Program-made: the position numbers and the translations under genes | Notes under the pieces: model-generated | Databases searched by the model: none | What the model was told of the DNA's origin: nothing | The model's input: the letters and a program-made list of their open reading frames with translations, nothing else | In this document: in pieces, positions 1 through 14,300 of the stretch | Layout: every line of letters begins with the position of its first letter | How positions within the stretch are numbered: position 1 is the first letter of the stretch | NCBI RefSeq assembly: GCF_921293095.1 | Contig: NC_060253.1 | Location: 96,923,073 to 96,987,072 of the forward strand | DNA length: 64,000 bases | Direction: 5' to 3' | Source of the DNA: Ischnura elegans | Lineage: Eukaryota > Arthropoda > Insecta > Odonata > Coenagrionidae

Positions 1-249
1 TGAAGAAAAATTGCCAAGGTGGTAAGTATCAAGTTAAAGAATTATGCAGTAATGAAGCAGTCGGAGGAAATTGATGGCAAGAAACTTAGGCAAAAGCGCT
101 GAGATAAAATCCCAAAGATTCAGGCATTGTCGTTTCAATACATAAACACCATCACTTAATGAACCAAAAATGAACCACATAGATTAGGAAGAAAACAATT
201 TAGGTACTCTGGAAAGGATAGGAATTTTCCAAATATCCAAGATAAATTC

Positions 250-520
250 CACCTCTGCTGGCTGGCTGAGTGTTGGCTTCTCACCTTGTGGGTTGGGGTT
301 CAAAACCAGGCAGTACTTGTTATTTTTCAGAGGTTACCTGATCTATGCTTGAGTGATTTGTGGAGGACACTTCAATTACAGCACTCCATCTGTCAGGTTG
401 ATCCTTAAGCCATTATTCTCTTGACACCTTTGGATGAGAACACACTAATGCTGACACTGGATTCCTCTACACCCTTTCTAATGGCCGTAGCTGTTGGTTA
501 CCACCTCCAAATATGATATC
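250..520 (+). repeat. tRNA-derived SINE-like relic
   Basis: An A-box-like stretch (TGGCTGAGTGTTGG, about 263-276) is followed about 20 bases later by a B-box-like GGTTCAAAACC (297-307), the spacing of an RNA polymerase III promoter in a tRNA-derived SINE. The following 200 bases would be the body. No poly(A) tail or target-site duplication could be defined, so the ends are approximate. Confidence 0.4.
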
Positions 521-575
521 GATGCAGGTGGGCCAATCCACTAAGGTTCTGATTTTTGGAGAGGGTCATCACAGG

Positions 576-826
576 TAATGGCGTAGCCGGGAATTTTCTG
601 TGGTGGGGAGTTATTGGTAAAAATTTTATATACAGGATACTTATTAAATGGTTTTAACTTATTTTAATACTTCTGACAGTCAAAAAAACTTCATTTTTCA
701 AAGAAATCTTGCAAATTCACGATTTTTCAATATTTTGTTCTCTATTATGATGAAAAAAAGTAGTTGTGTTTTTATATTTTGGAGGAGGCTGGACCCCACA
801 GACTACCCCCCTTCGCTACATCACTG
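576..826. mobile_element. Non-autonomous hAT-like MITE with 8-bp TSD
   Basis: A 251-bp element. The left end is TAATGGCGTAGCC (the usual form would be CAGTGGCGTAGCC) and the right end is GCTACATCACTG, imperfect inverted repeats of each other. The flanks are ATCACAGG (568-575) and ACCACAGG (827-834), a 7/8 match that fits the 8-bp target duplication of the hAT superfamily. The inside is AT-rich with no coding potential. Confidence 0.7.
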
Positions 827-2231
827 ACCACAGGGCTCCAAGAGAGGGGAGTGCCATTGCTGCCAGAACACCACCCACTAAGTCGGCGGTGTTGCTAAGG
901 TCAGCTGACACCAAGGGAAACATGGGCTAGAGAGAGGAACATCAAAATTGCCTATAGGCATCCAAACTTCCAACTTCATTGATCCATCATTTGCTTTTGA
1001 CTGAATTGTAATTATCCATATTTTTTGTTGGAAGTAAGTGGAAAAATACCATTCATTGAACAGTATGAAATCAATAAAAAAAACTGAATATGACGCTGCA
1101 ACAAGTGAAGTCCGTGTTGAGATTATTGTATTTTTTTATTTGTGGAACAGGAAATTTAAAAAATGGTAAATAGTGGTGTTTAAGAAAATTTTGAGAGAAC
1201 TTAATTTTGATTGTTGTTTAATGCATATGGTGGCAAAATATATTCTTTAGAAAATGGTGAGAACAGGCTGATTGTGTGCAATGAATGAAGGGAAAGCCAA
1301 CTTTATTGATGCTCGACATGGACGTTCTTAGAATGAAATGCCGACAAATGTTGGTGTTTTAAACTTTTCAAAGATAGTTGGTTAATATGGTTAATATGGA
1401 AAAGCCAGTCGTCTGGGCAGATGTAATTACCGTCAAAGGTATTGCATACCACCAAGGCGCAGAGGCTACTAGCGAATGCAGTGAACCGCCCTTCAAAACA
1501 ATTATCTTAATCCACACCAAGATGCAGAAATCATGTGTTACCAAGGGTGAACAGAAAAAGATTTTTGAAGCGACGAAGCCTCAGGATTGCCTAATCTCGG
1601 TATTACTTTACAAGTTCCTCTATGATTAAATTGCTGACGTGACTGAGGTAGCAAAACGGCTGAGTGACACAAACCGTGTCTTTGGGATATTATTTATGAA
1701 TTTTAATGCACAGAATTAATAGAATTCGGGGTCTAATTTTCAAATTTCGTCTTTTCGGGCATATCCAAATTCTCCATGGCAGACGAAAAATCTGCTTGTA
1801 TGAAACGCTTACATGCAGCGCCATCAGATTTCGAACACTAAACGAACATGCTTCCACAACGATTAGTGCTTCCATGTCCGTGCATATATACGGCTGTGTT
1901 CTTCTTTATTGGTGGAAAATGAAATTGTTGGTCTTGATTGGTTGACAGAGGTGAATATAACAAATGAAACTCGGTCAACGATGTAAACAGTTGCAAACTG
2001 TATCCTTGGGAAGTGCGGAGAGCGAGAGCAGTCGTCATATGTCGAGATCGTGTAGGATGGGAATGGTATGTAAATATTTAAGATTATGTTAATGTCTCTT
2101 GGGTTGTGATTAGTGTGATTTCCCAAAGTGTTTGACGTGAGGATCAAGTAGAAACATGATGTAACATTCCTGCATTCCATCCTGAATGGTAACATTAACG
2201 CTATTTTTATTGTATTTTACTTGCAGTAAAC

Positions 2232-2328
2232 ATGGCCGAGTCGAGAGACAACAAGATCACCAGGAATGGTGATGATTTGGAAGGGAGACATGCTGTTCTT
2301 GCGAGTTCCAAGGATGGTGTCGAAGACG
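2232..2328 (+). CDS. RNF146: RNF146-like, coding exon 1 (start exon)
   Basis: The exon begins after ttgcag at 2226, so five untranslated bases precede ATG at 2232 (context aaacATGG). It encodes 32 residues starting [13 protein letters not shown], hydrophilic with no signal peptide, and leaves one base (G) before the donor gtatta at 2329. This phase-1 end fits exactly the phase-1 start of the RING exon and makes Gly33 across the junction. The N-terminus is weakly conserved in the family, so this exon rests on splice signals, phase and a good start rather than on homology. Confidence 0.75.
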
Positions 2329-5300
2329 GTATTATTTTTATTATTTTGCCCATAAGATTTTACTTTTTAATGTGTTTTGCTAATGTGTACTTCTGTCATT
2401 ACTGACAGTTGCCCATAGTGAGCTGTAACATTATTAATGCCCCGCATATTTCTTAAGGTAAAGTTTTTAGCGTGTATCTTCAAACTCTGCCGTGCGTTGA
2501 GCTAATAGCGGGGTAGGCAATGCCTTAATCGAAATTAGCGACGTACGGGAGACGGCCCCAGATCCATATAGATCGTTGACATTGATAATGATGTTAACAC
2601 TTCCAATGCAATCAATTTGAATTTGGCGTGATAAAATATCGCAATTAATTATTAGTTATCAAGAATCGTTTTAAATGGCCTCAAACTGCCTGTCATGGAT
2701 GAGTATAACATGAGTCGTATAAGACTCATTATGAACATCATTAGTTTTGATGTACTGGTAGAAGTTGTTTTGTGATCAAAGCATAGCTGCGAAAGCTACG
2801 TATAAAGTAACTTGTTATAACTTTAAAGTAGTGATGTAACGTGTTTGCATCCAATCAGTCACTCTATGTGAATATTGAGTTTCAGCCAAGGATGGCAAGT
2901 CGTAAATAGTTTTCATACTGTTCCGACTAATTTTTATGATTTGAAATATTTTAGTCGAATACTCAAGTTGAAGTCCCTGAAGTAGCTTTTCGTTCATATT
3001 TTAATTAATTTCCTAGCAAAAGGTACCAATATCCAATGTTTCAAGCCTCAATTCATTATTTTAATAGTTTTTTGCCCTTATCTGACACTCTCATGGTATA
3101 AAAAATAAACTAATCACATGAACCTAAAACACAGTGAAAGAGGCATCTTCAGATACTGAAGTCTATTCCAAAACTGATGACTTTTGCACAGAGGCAGTAA
3201 TGATACGGTCCACATAGCAGAAGCTGCAGCATAACTACTAGTAAATTTCAGAACGTGACCTTAGCAAAATTTCTACCAATACAGACTATGGCCATGTCAG
3301 AAAAAAATTTCCAGATTGGTTCATTTGGGGTGTGGTACATCACCGGGAGGGTTCATTTGGAAGAGGCTCACTTAGGACCGATTTTCTCAAAAATTTTGGG
3401 AGGCTTGAACCTCTTGACTGCCTCTCGAACGTCAGACAGCACTTATTACCGCCTCGACCAGACGAAACTGAACCATAAATCAGCAAGAAAGTCATGGCTC
3501 TTAAGTTTATGAGAAATGACTAAATGTAGTTGGCGTACTCTTTTTCATGCCCTGTGGAGATCATTACTGTCTTCCTTGTTTGTAGTGCTAGTGTTTTTCA
3601 CCATCTAATCCAGAAAGAATCCCCTATCAAGACATTCATTTATTGACCCTACTACATCTATCATGTGGAATCTCTGAGTTCAGAAAAGAATCATCTGCTG
3701 CGGGCTGGAATGAGGAGCAGATACGGAGTGGAACCCATTCTCAAGAGATTTGTGTGGATGGAAAAATGGGTTGCCATTCTAAAAAGTGGTGAAGGTCTCG
3801 AGGAGGAATCTCAGGAAACATGTAAACCTGCAGCGTATGCTGTAATACTTTAGTGTCACTTGGAGATGATGAAATTACCAGCTAAATATGATATAGTGAT
3901 GAGATCTAATTGTTTAAAGAAGACCAGAAACCAGATATATGAAATTGAAAGGATAATATCTTTGAGTACCTATATGTAATGGTCTAGGGAATTAAGTGAA
4001 AATGCGTGGAATCTTATGTAGGACAAACCGGAGGTCCTTTGAGTGTAGTGATGGGTAATTTTTTGTTCCATGTACATTTTATAAAGTTGATATTGTCTTC
4101 TTGTAAAGCCAGAATTACATTTTTACATTACTTTCTTTTATTCTATCAAAGTTTTATCAAGTAAGGCATTTTTCTAAGCATTTTGTTTGAATTTTCTGGA
4201 GCAATATAGGTACACTGATATATCATTGTCATCAGGATTATTTATTACTGTTAAATATTGATGCATTGAATTTGGCATCATTATGGAAGGTATTTACTTT
4301 GAGATGTGTGGTCTCTGAGAAGAAATATGTCACGATGAAAAGGGAGAAAGGATAGGAGAGAGGAATGGAGAGCTGCATCAAACCAATCTTAGGATTGTTG
4401 ACTAATCATGATGATGATGTATGGTCTCTGTAAAATCATATGTCAGTACTCAGTAGTCTAGAATATGTTTAGCTTAGGAACATGCTAATGAGGTACTAAG
4501 GAAGGAACTGATGGAAAGAGCTAGATGAATATGCATAATTATTAGGTATTACAAATATGATTATTAGAATCAGTTAAAAACTTTTCAGCTATGTACCCAT
4601 ACCTGAAGTATGGCATTTTGGAACAAAATATTCTATAGGATATAACCAACAAAATGTTTAATTGATGAATAATATAAATCCTATGGTATTTACTATAATT
4701 ACATTGTTTTCCTTCATGTTTCAATATTTGCCCTGAAGTTTTGTTTGTGTATAAAGCTATTTGAACCTATAGTAATTGGGGAAACTTGCTGGTGTAGATT
4801 GTATCAGTCATCAGTAAGTGACACTCACATTGTCAAAATTACTCGACAACTATATTTGTAGTCAGTAATTTCCACCCTACGAGCAGTACCTAGCCAAAAA
4901 TGCTAATGTTCGTTGGGCTAGATAGCACCCTGGTAAGGAGAGTAATTCCCTTGTAAAATATTTCAATTTCAGAGTTTGTTTAATCTATTCACAGTGGACA
5001 CCCAGAATCAGGGAGCATCTACAGTTTAGGCTGATTTACATGGAAGCCAATATGTATACTAGTCTTATGCACCTCCATTGAAAGCTTACATGGTAAATAG
5101 TCATCCTGTTGTCCTGTAGATGATTGCCTAGTCAATTGAAAAACTGATTTGGAGGACGGGGGTATTTATCTATACAACTGTAATTGGAATTCAAATTTTC
5201 CAGTCTTCCGTAAATTTTCAACTTGAAACAAGCGTTTTCAAATCTTACCTACTTACTCTTACTCCCTTGGCCATTTACACCCTAGATGGTATTTAGCCTT

Positions 5301-8300
5301 GCCAACTGCCTGTTTCCAATTCCTCTGATCTACTGCATATTCCTCAGTTCTCTCAATGACTCTTATCTTATTCTCTGTATATCATGGATCATCTCATCCT
5401 TCCATCTGTTTTTTGGCTGTCCTGGAGGTTGGTTGTCTTCCATCAGGGTTTTCTGTCCAGACTTATTTTAATAGGGCCTCTTGTTTTCTTCTCATGATGT
5501 GCCCTGCCCATCGCAATCTCTGGCTCTTGGCTCTCGGTGTTTTCAAATCAGTGTTACCAACCATTTGAGTGTTTCTGCAGTGGATAATGACTTGCTTGTT
5601 TCCTTTTTGGGAAGGTGGTGTTCCGGAGTGTGCCGTTTGCTTGCAGTCTTGCATCCACCCATGCCGCCTGCCCTGTGGTCACGTCTTCTGCTTCCTATGT
5701 ATCAAGGGGACAGTAGCCACGGCACACCCTGGCTCAGTCCGTCGCTGTGCCATGTGCCGCCGAGAGATCCCGCCAGACTTCCTGGACAAGCCTGTGTTGC
5801 TCTGCCCTGTGTTCCCGGCCGCTCCAAGAGATGAAGCGAGCTCAACCAATCCTTGTGCTGCCACTGAGCAGGAGCCAGAGGCCTACCTTTGGTTCTATGA
5901 GGGGCGAAATGGTAAGTTGTGCTCTTTATGGTCAAAGCCCTTCACCCCTTAAATGTACGTTTGATGGCCTCTCTCCGTCAGGCATTCTCTTGGCATTGGA
6001 CACATGTTCTCCACTACCCCTGCCTTCTGTTTTCAAGGGTGTAGAAATTCCTTGGACAATGCAATATCTTCCCCATTTACAATTTGTAGAGCAGGGTTGC
6101 TCACACCATCTCACCTCTCCCAAGAGGGGGGTTTCTGTCTTTCATTCTGTTTCCCATGAGGCGGTTGTATCATCATTACTTATGCATGAGTTTTGCACTC
6201 CACAGCATTACTCTGCATTCTCCCTCTGCATTATCCCCAATACCTATACTCTGCATCTTGAATGTTTATGATCCACAGACTCACAGTGCATAGAAACTTG
6301 TGTTAACCTACATTAACACATGTTAAACATATCTTAACCTGTAGTTGAATATCCATTGTACATCCAATGTAGTTCATCGTTTTTAAACTCCTTCCAATAA
6401 CTGGTTCAACTTAGTTTTCTCAAGTCTGAATATCATCACATTAAACCTGAGTATATTGTTCATAACTAACTGCTTGGAGTGGAAAAATGGAGCTAACCTA
6501 AGGTCAAATCTGTGGACAGGTCAAAGCCTAGTATCTTGAAACTATTGAGTGGATGGAGCTCAAAATTATTAACCTGTGCCAACTTTAATGCCAAATTTGA
6601 AAGGGATTTTCAGTGGAAAATTGTGAATGACTAGCGATTTGGCTTGAGAAAGGTTAAAAGGCTATGATTTATAAATTTTAATTCAGATTTTATTAAAATA
6701 GGATATATCGATATTATTTAAAGTTAAAATTTGTTTCTGTCTTGGTCTGAGGTACCATATACATATCCCCCAGTATAATCCCACGTTTCGTAAATCTCTG
6801 TAAGAACAGTAATATGGGGACTACATTCTAGTGCAAGTGACTAATTAGGCAACCTAGACATCATTGTCAAGGTATGAATGTTTGCATGGGTTAGGTTATT
6901 GTTTGTTATTATTTCTCTTTCAAAAGTTAATTAAGATTCGAAATTGTTGATTGGTTACAAGATTTCATATCTGTTACTTTTAGTGCATAATCCACCTATT
7001 TCTAAGTGATGATTTCTAAAATTCAAAGTGTGTACATAGCATTCGTGGCAATTTTTACATCGTTATAATTAAAATATTTCTGCTTTTGAAATACTTGTGA
7101 AAGTTTTGGAACCACTGACACTACCTGAATTGTGAAGTCATTTAAGCTCATCCTATTTGAATTGTCATGTCTTTTCAAAAGTATTAACATTCATATGCTC
7201 CGCTGTCTTGCTTTCCTGTTGCGAGAGTGTGCTCCTGTTGCATGCAACATAGTGATTTCAAGCGATTTCACTGTAGATTGACCAACGCTTTAGAACAGGT
7301 TTGACTTACAATGGATTCCACGTACAATCCAAGCTAATTTTGCATGAGCTTTTTGAAATTTCAAATTTCACCAATTCCGTTTCCTTTTGCTGAATTTCAT
7401 AGATTATTTAATTCTATGCAATATTTGCTTACAAAACACTTTAACTAACCATAATTAATAAGGCTTGAGACCCTTTTAAATTGATTCCTTGTCCGAGAAT
7501 AATGACGATTCAACATGCGATGGATTTATGGTTGGTCATTCAGAATAGCTGTTTATTATGTATTCAGAATGATTATTAATTTCTTAAATTGAGGGTAAAC
7601 TGTATTTGGTTTGTGCTTACTTTTAGGTTCTAATAATATAAAAATGCTTAAGTGCTTTTAGTATAGTTTTAGCAATCATGTATAGAGTAATTATGCGTTA
7701 AATTTATGCAAAAGAAATGTCAGAATGTAGGATGAATTTGGTCATAAGGTCATTAAATTTACTTACAGAATATTAACTTCAATTCTGATTTATTGTGAAC
7801 GAGTAATACTTTTTTCGTTTTGCCCACCTGAGCATCAGTTCGAGCGGTTGTCAGGTGCATCCGTGGCTGCAAGATCACGGATTCCGAAATGTGGTTTGCA
7901 TGAATTCTTCAAAAGCACTGCACGATGATGGAAACCACACTGTCAGGCACCACGCCACATATTCGCTTCTCGCACAAGTTACCCGAGATGCAGATCTCCC
8001 AGCAGTGGTTATAGGAAACCAGGGCTTAAGGCAAACTGTCTACGTAAGCAAGTGCTTGGCTATGACTCATGCTATCTCTACTTCCACTTACCTTGCTGCC
8101 TCCACTAGTGCTATTCCCTTCCTCTCCAGATTGACCTTGACTAGTCACGGCGTAAATATGCCCGAGTGCGATGAAATCTCCGGTTCCCTTGGGCCATATT
8201 CAACTGCATGTGAGGTCACGGCAATAATTGTGCATTTGCGATATGAAATATACATATAATGATTGCATATAACATTATTCTTCATTTATGATTTGTTTAC

Positions 8301-11300
8301 CATTCAAGATTCGTCGAAAATTACTCTTTAAGAGCTCTTTTTCACACCGCTGATCGTCCTCTGCAATGCTCCATCGGACGTCCAAGTAAACTTGAAACAT
8401 TCCTTGTTTGCGAGTAAATAAAATAATTTCATTCTACAATGGGAATTGTAATGGAAATAATAGGCCCAGTGTAGCCGTGCGTTAATATGCAAATATCATA
8501 TCTGTTACTTTTAGTGCTTAGTCCACCAATTTCGAAATGATGGTTTCTAAAATTTAAAGCGTTAAAATGCAAATATCGTGCTGCTTTTGCGTTGGACTTT
8601 TTATTTTTTTACAAATATTGAGGAAAACATTGAAGGAGTATGACCTCATGCACTGATAATCCGCAACACGGATAAACCGCACCCAGATAAGCAGGAATCT
8701 GCTGTACTAGTGATAAAGAGAAAGTTCATGAAAATGTGGCTATATCATATAATTTGTTTTGTGAGCTGATAAAGCTTTAAATAAATCGAGGACATTATGT
8801 GACTGGGACTAAAGTTTGCAAAATTTGATTTTTTAGAAAGTTAGCAAAATTTGATTTATTAGAAAGTTTGCAAAATCAGCTCGTTTGCAGAATGAAGGAA
8901 AAGAATAATTTCAAACCCATTGCAAATCCTGTGTCTGCATACAATGTTAAAAAATTTCAATTATTAATGTTATTGTTCAGCTACTATTAAAATTATTTAA
9001 AGAAAATCTTCAACATATTTACTAAACCATCTTAAAATGTTTGGATCTCCTCCTCCTTTAGCAGAATTTTGACTTCAATGAAGGCCTCTGGTGTGTCTTT
9101 TGAAAATGCATAAAATATGTGTGGATATGTTGAAAAGGTGCTCAGCCACGCATTCTGCTAATAATCTTGTGGCATAATATGATCCAGAAGTCAAATTCAG
9201 ATAGGAATTCATACATATAATTACTGCTATTCCGCTCACTTGTGAGCCAACTATGTAATTTGGCTCGCCAAAAAATTTAATCGAGTCTTTTACTTTTCTG
9301 ATTATTTCTCTCAGAGAAGGAAATTTCTAAGTAAGCTCTACATCTATGAAGTAATTATTGCTCATAGATTTTTCAAACTATATCTCAAGTGGCTCTCCTT
9401 ATGGCATTGACAATTTAATGTTTTGTTCTCCAAAATGATTCCTCTGTATCCAAAGGGCAACTTTTACTTTTGCATGTATAAGATTATTCTGTACATCTGT
9501 GCAGATATTCATCCTATAACTTCTTTTGCAGCCTTGTAAAGTCCACTTATGATGTTTTTTTAGCTATCTATTGCTGATTTCTGAGTATTTTCCATTTTTA
9601 TTATATTCGCCTCTGCTTCTTGAATTTCGAGCTTATGTTGAGGCTACTGCAATTTTCTTCTTGCCATCTGTTCGTCATCCTCAGTTGGTTGAATTTCAAG
9701 TGGCATTTCATCACTTGAAATTTGTGGTCGCAATTGATATCTGCCTTAGGGTAACTTTGAAGTCCTTCACTTTATTCCTAAATCTTTGCTTGAATGAGAT
9801 ACAGTGTACATGAAATATTCTTATGTCTCCTGGCATTTTCCATGTGTTGTGATTTTTAAATAATGTGCTGGCAGCCACTAGACGGTGTAATGTGCAGAAT
9901 TCTAGTCACAATCATCTCTTTCATTATAGTTTTCCTTATTCATTTTCTCTGGTTATTATTCTGGTTTGACCTTGAATGACAACAGCATTCTGATCTCATG
10001 AAATAGTAAAATTTTCTTTATTTTTTATGTTTGGGTAATTCCATTATACAGGCGGTCCCCGACTTTCGTACACAATGCGTTCCCGAAAACTTGTACGAAA
10101 GTCGAATGTACGAAAGTCGAACCATTGACTTTCATACTAATTAGGGGTTACGTTCCAAAAGAGCGGAATTTACGCACTAAAACCTTTTTTTCGCGGATTT
10201 TATTTCAATTGACTTAATTTTGATAATATGTCAATAAAACTCCTCAAATCGTCTAATTTCATTCGAAAATACGCTGAAAATGCAAATAAAAGTTAAAAAA
10301 ATAAGAACTCCGATGGCTATCGAGCGAAACTTCCTCTTGGCGTTTAAGTTGACATTCCACTTATTACGTCCACTATAAACAAAAAGGCATATCAAGCATA
10401 ACAAAAGTAGTTGTTGAACCCACACTCTGGATACCTTTTAATTTTTACACCAAAATTCGATATTCGGCAGGTGACATTCGTGATCGTGTATGTTTCGCTT
10501 GTTATTCAAAAAAGACAAAAGACAAATGGAATTCGGGTGATATTTCGCGCAATATTGTTGCTGAAGGTGCACATGAATTAAACAGCACTCAAACGAAAAA
10601 AAAAAACACAATCAGAAAGAAGATGTTAATAGTTTTATTGAAAGCTATTTACGATGATGTCTAGTCAACTTCTTTTGAAAAATATCTCCAATGAAGGCAA
10701 TCTCTTCTCTTGATAAAGGAGCCTAAAGCAGGCAGTCTCTCTCCCAAATAAATCACCTAGTTCAGAGTCAACTACCAACAATTCCCTTCATTATATACGT
10801 TCGTGTTGTTCGCATATACTGCCATTTGAAACAATTGAATGTTGGGATGCGCAATAAACATCGCGGGAATTTAAAAAAAAAATACAGACCAACGTCCGAA
10901 AGTCCGAATTTAGCGTACGAAAGTCAAGTAAAAGGTGTCAATTTTGAATGTACGAAAGTGCGAATTGTACGAAAGTCGAGGACCGCCTGTATCTTCATTG
11001 ATGTTTTCTCTCTCTTCTCTGTTTTTTCTCTCTCAACTCTTTCTTCACAATTACCCGACTGCACCTTAAATATGCAGCGAGCATATGGGATCCGGTGCAG
11101 AAAGACTATCCGTGAACTGAATAAAATACAAAGGAAGGCTGCGTGGTTAGTCAAAAACTGCTATGGGCGTAGAGGCAGCATTACGCAGATGTTAAGCGAA
11201 TTAGGCTGGGAGCCACTGGACACTCGGAGGCTGCACCCTAGGCTAAGATGGCTTGAACAATTGAGAATGGATATCTTTAAGAGTGACATGGAGAACATAA

Positions 11301-14300
11301 TATTAGAGCCCCACTACATTTCCAGGGCTGACAGAAGTGATAAATTAAGAGAGATGTTTTGCCGAGCAGATAGATATGGGAATTGGTTTTCCCCCCACAC
11401 CATTTAAGACTTGAATTAATGCTAGTCGTAATTCTCCTAGTGCACTTCTTTTTTATTTGTAAATGGCTGGTGTCCTAGCACCCCCAGCCACACACCTTTA
11501 AGGCGGCTTACAGGGTATTATGTATACGTAGATGTGGATTACTATTCTTTCATTATACTTCAGGAAGCTTTACACACACATTCCAGTGCTCTGAGTAGTA
11601 ATCCAGCTCAAGCATTGCCATTTACCGGCACTGTGTGTTCCTCCCTGTTGCTCCCGCTCCATATGTCTGTTTTCTTTGCGCCTCTTCATTTCTGGCACAT
11701 CCAGGTCCATACTTTGCATTTGTACCCTCTGGTATTATTCTCTTTCAGCGAGAACTTTAGTTCCACGTTCCCACCCTAAAATTTTTCTCACACTTGACTG
11801 CTGACTTTCTTTCCACCTGTAGGTCCGAGTGGGTATCTAATTTACCATTTTGCATTGAGCATTCCATCCAGTCTTTCTAGAGAAATAAAATAATGGAGCT
11901 ACTACAACCCCTGGAAATAAGGATTCGCTCTCGGGTCATTCCACGTCAAATCAACCAATATTTTGACCAAATGACACCCACCGACTCAGATTTTCATGAA
12001 ACTTACCATGGTCATACATTTTGGTATGATTAGAAATTGTGTGCAATTTTAGCCTCCAATTGTCATTTGTTAATGAAATATGAGCAATTGAAATTTGGGC
12101 GTGACCCCTAAAGTGCCGCAACGTGCAACACATGGTGATTTTTATTTTCATCCGTAACTCCATTCCTGTGAGATGAAAAGTCATGATTTTTTTTTCTAAT
12201 GCTAAGTGGTCCATAATGATCCCACCATTATCATTAGATATTCACTGCATGAAGTAATTCAGCTGCAAAAAAATAAAGTTTACAAAAAAATCTCCCTTGC
12301 ACTATTTTTCATTATCAGCATCCACAGGGAAAGGCCATGCGAGTACAGACTCCTGGTTTAGTTTAAAGTAATCACTAATGTATGAGCAAAGATCCTGATG
12401 AAAAAAAATCATGAGTCCGGCGTTCCTTTAAGTAAAAAAAAAATACTCGTTCATGTTCACGGGAAAAAAATGGCTCTTTTTCAAGGCACCTAGAAATTAC
12501 ACAATTTGGAGGAGATATAAGCTCAATGATTAAACAACTATCATGATTATACAATATTGGATCATGCATTATCTCACTATATTGTATGCTACTGGTTCTT
12601 AGAGTAGGAAACACCAAGGCAATCATGTGAATGTACTCCCCCACTTAGTGCTAATTTCGTGCTATCAGAACTATTCGAGCAGAGGGAGTTTTAATTAAAA
12701 AACTGCATGATCCATTGTACTCTATTACATTCTACATACCTTTTAATCTGTGTCCAAAGACCAAATACATTTCATATCCAAGTGTATTTACATCACAGGA
12801 ATGTACATTATCTAATGTCAAAGGGAACCATCATGAAATCATTGGAATTGAGAAATTTCTCAGGTACTTCATCCTAATGCTTATTTTCAATGTTTCATTT
12901 AGTCATTCTATATCATTGAAAATTTAGGCAAAAAGAGTAAAATTAAATTAATGACCTTACCAATTGATTTGAAAGTGAGCCTTCTCTTTTTAACTGGCTG
13001 TCCACATTCTAAGATGTCTCATTGTTTTTCACCAAGTCTAAATATTTTTTTCTAATGTTGTCCACTTCCTCCCTCAAGGAGTAGTATGACCTCCTAGAGC
13101 TTGTGGTTGCATGACAATTAAGCACACACAATAGGTGCCCTTGTGGCACATGACAAACATCATATCTCTCTGGCCAAGAGAATGAAGGTGAAGACCCTTT
13201 AGGTGTCATGAATTTAACTGAAATATCACCATCTTCATGGTGGAAAGCTTTCATTGCTCCAATGTACCACGGCTTGGTATAAATACACACTGCATATGAA
13301 CCAACAGCCAAATTATCTGGGAAATCCACTGTTTCAGAACAAAAATCAAATATAATGCTGTACTCATCATCCAGGCCAGTGAACTTTGCAGCAACTTTTC
13401 TATCTGATTAAGGCACGAAATGATGGAAATTTCTTGTTCCTGGAATTGTTTTTGCCTTGGTAGATCTTTCAAGAAGTTTACTACGTGACCAAGCCACATC
13501 CCTAAACTTATTGTAATTGATTTTGATGTTTTTCATATTATCTCTACAGAATTCATGCATCCCGGTGCTGTTTGTTATTTGCTGTGCCATTCGTTTAATG
13601 GTACCACCTATACCATCACAAGAGGACTCTCCATGGCTTGTGGAAAAATAGACTGGGTTGCATTCATTCCATAGTCATTATAATAATGGCACAAATTTAT
13701 AAAAGATTTGCAGTTTTTATATTGCCCAGGACATCCATCTGTGAAGTACTGAACCTCTTGGTTCATAGGCGAAGTTCTCTTTAAAAATTTTATCAGGTGA
13801 CGTTGCACTTCCATAACCAAGGCCACATTATAGTTAAGGTCATCAGATATGAAACAATGAGATGAGGTAGTGAGTGCACCATCTTTCTTCTGGTAAATCA
13901 AGCAAGGGTGTATGATGCATGATAGATTGGTCCATTGATATTTTTGAACTTCATCCTGAATTAAAAATGAAAATTTTTCACTTCATTCCATTACGATAAC
14001 TGCCTTTTCATGACTGAGGGTTTCTTTTCTTATTTAAAAAAACGAGGATTGTTCTTAGGTGACGTAATAATGTGGTATCAGTTTATTCATTTTGAGGCAT
14101 AGAATGTCCAAGAGTTCATCAATGGATGATATATACAACTGAAGTTCTGTTCTATCAGTGGAAACCCACTGCCTATATTTCACTGTATCAGAAGGGTCAT
14201 ATTCACAAAATTTAGAAATGATGATATCCTTTACCCTGGAAGGATCTGGACAGTAAAAACATTTTCTGAGCATATAATCTGCATTGTTTTTGTCACAGAT

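Larger units (their letters stand above)
1..2226. other. Upstream flank and probable 5' UTR/promoter region of the RNF146-like gene
   Basis: No convincing coding region. The stretch holds a tRNA-like SINE relic near 250-520 and a short hAT-like element at 576-826, listed separately. The start exon of the RNF146-like gene opens with a splice acceptor (ttgcag at 2221-2226), so at least one non-coding 5' exon should lie upstream. A plausible donor is ATG/gtatgtaa near 2065, at the end of a slightly GC-richer patch (about 1990-2065), which would place the transcription start around 1.9-2.0 kb. That placement is inference; no TATA box stands out. Confidence 0.4.
2329..5614 (+). other. RNF146-like intron 1
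   Basis: A 3.3-kb intron, gtatta...gggaag. It contains two non-LTR fragments: an RTE-like 3' end at about 4336-4425 and a minus-strand endonuclease/RT-type C-terminal relic at about 5285-5570 that runs to within 45 bases of the acceptor. The rest is AT-rich and shows no gene; open frames at 3255-3512 and 3665-3853 match nothing I recognise. Confidence 0.7.

Noticed and set aside
5581-5614. Use of the tttctgcag acceptor at 5580 for the RING exon
   Set aside because: It has the better pyrimidine context but puts the RING out of frame with exon 1; the acceptor at 5614 fits phase exactly.
7855-8259. 134-codon plus-strand open frame
   Set aside because: No recognisable domain, no splice context, and it sits in a decayed Tigger-like remnant; more likely chance.
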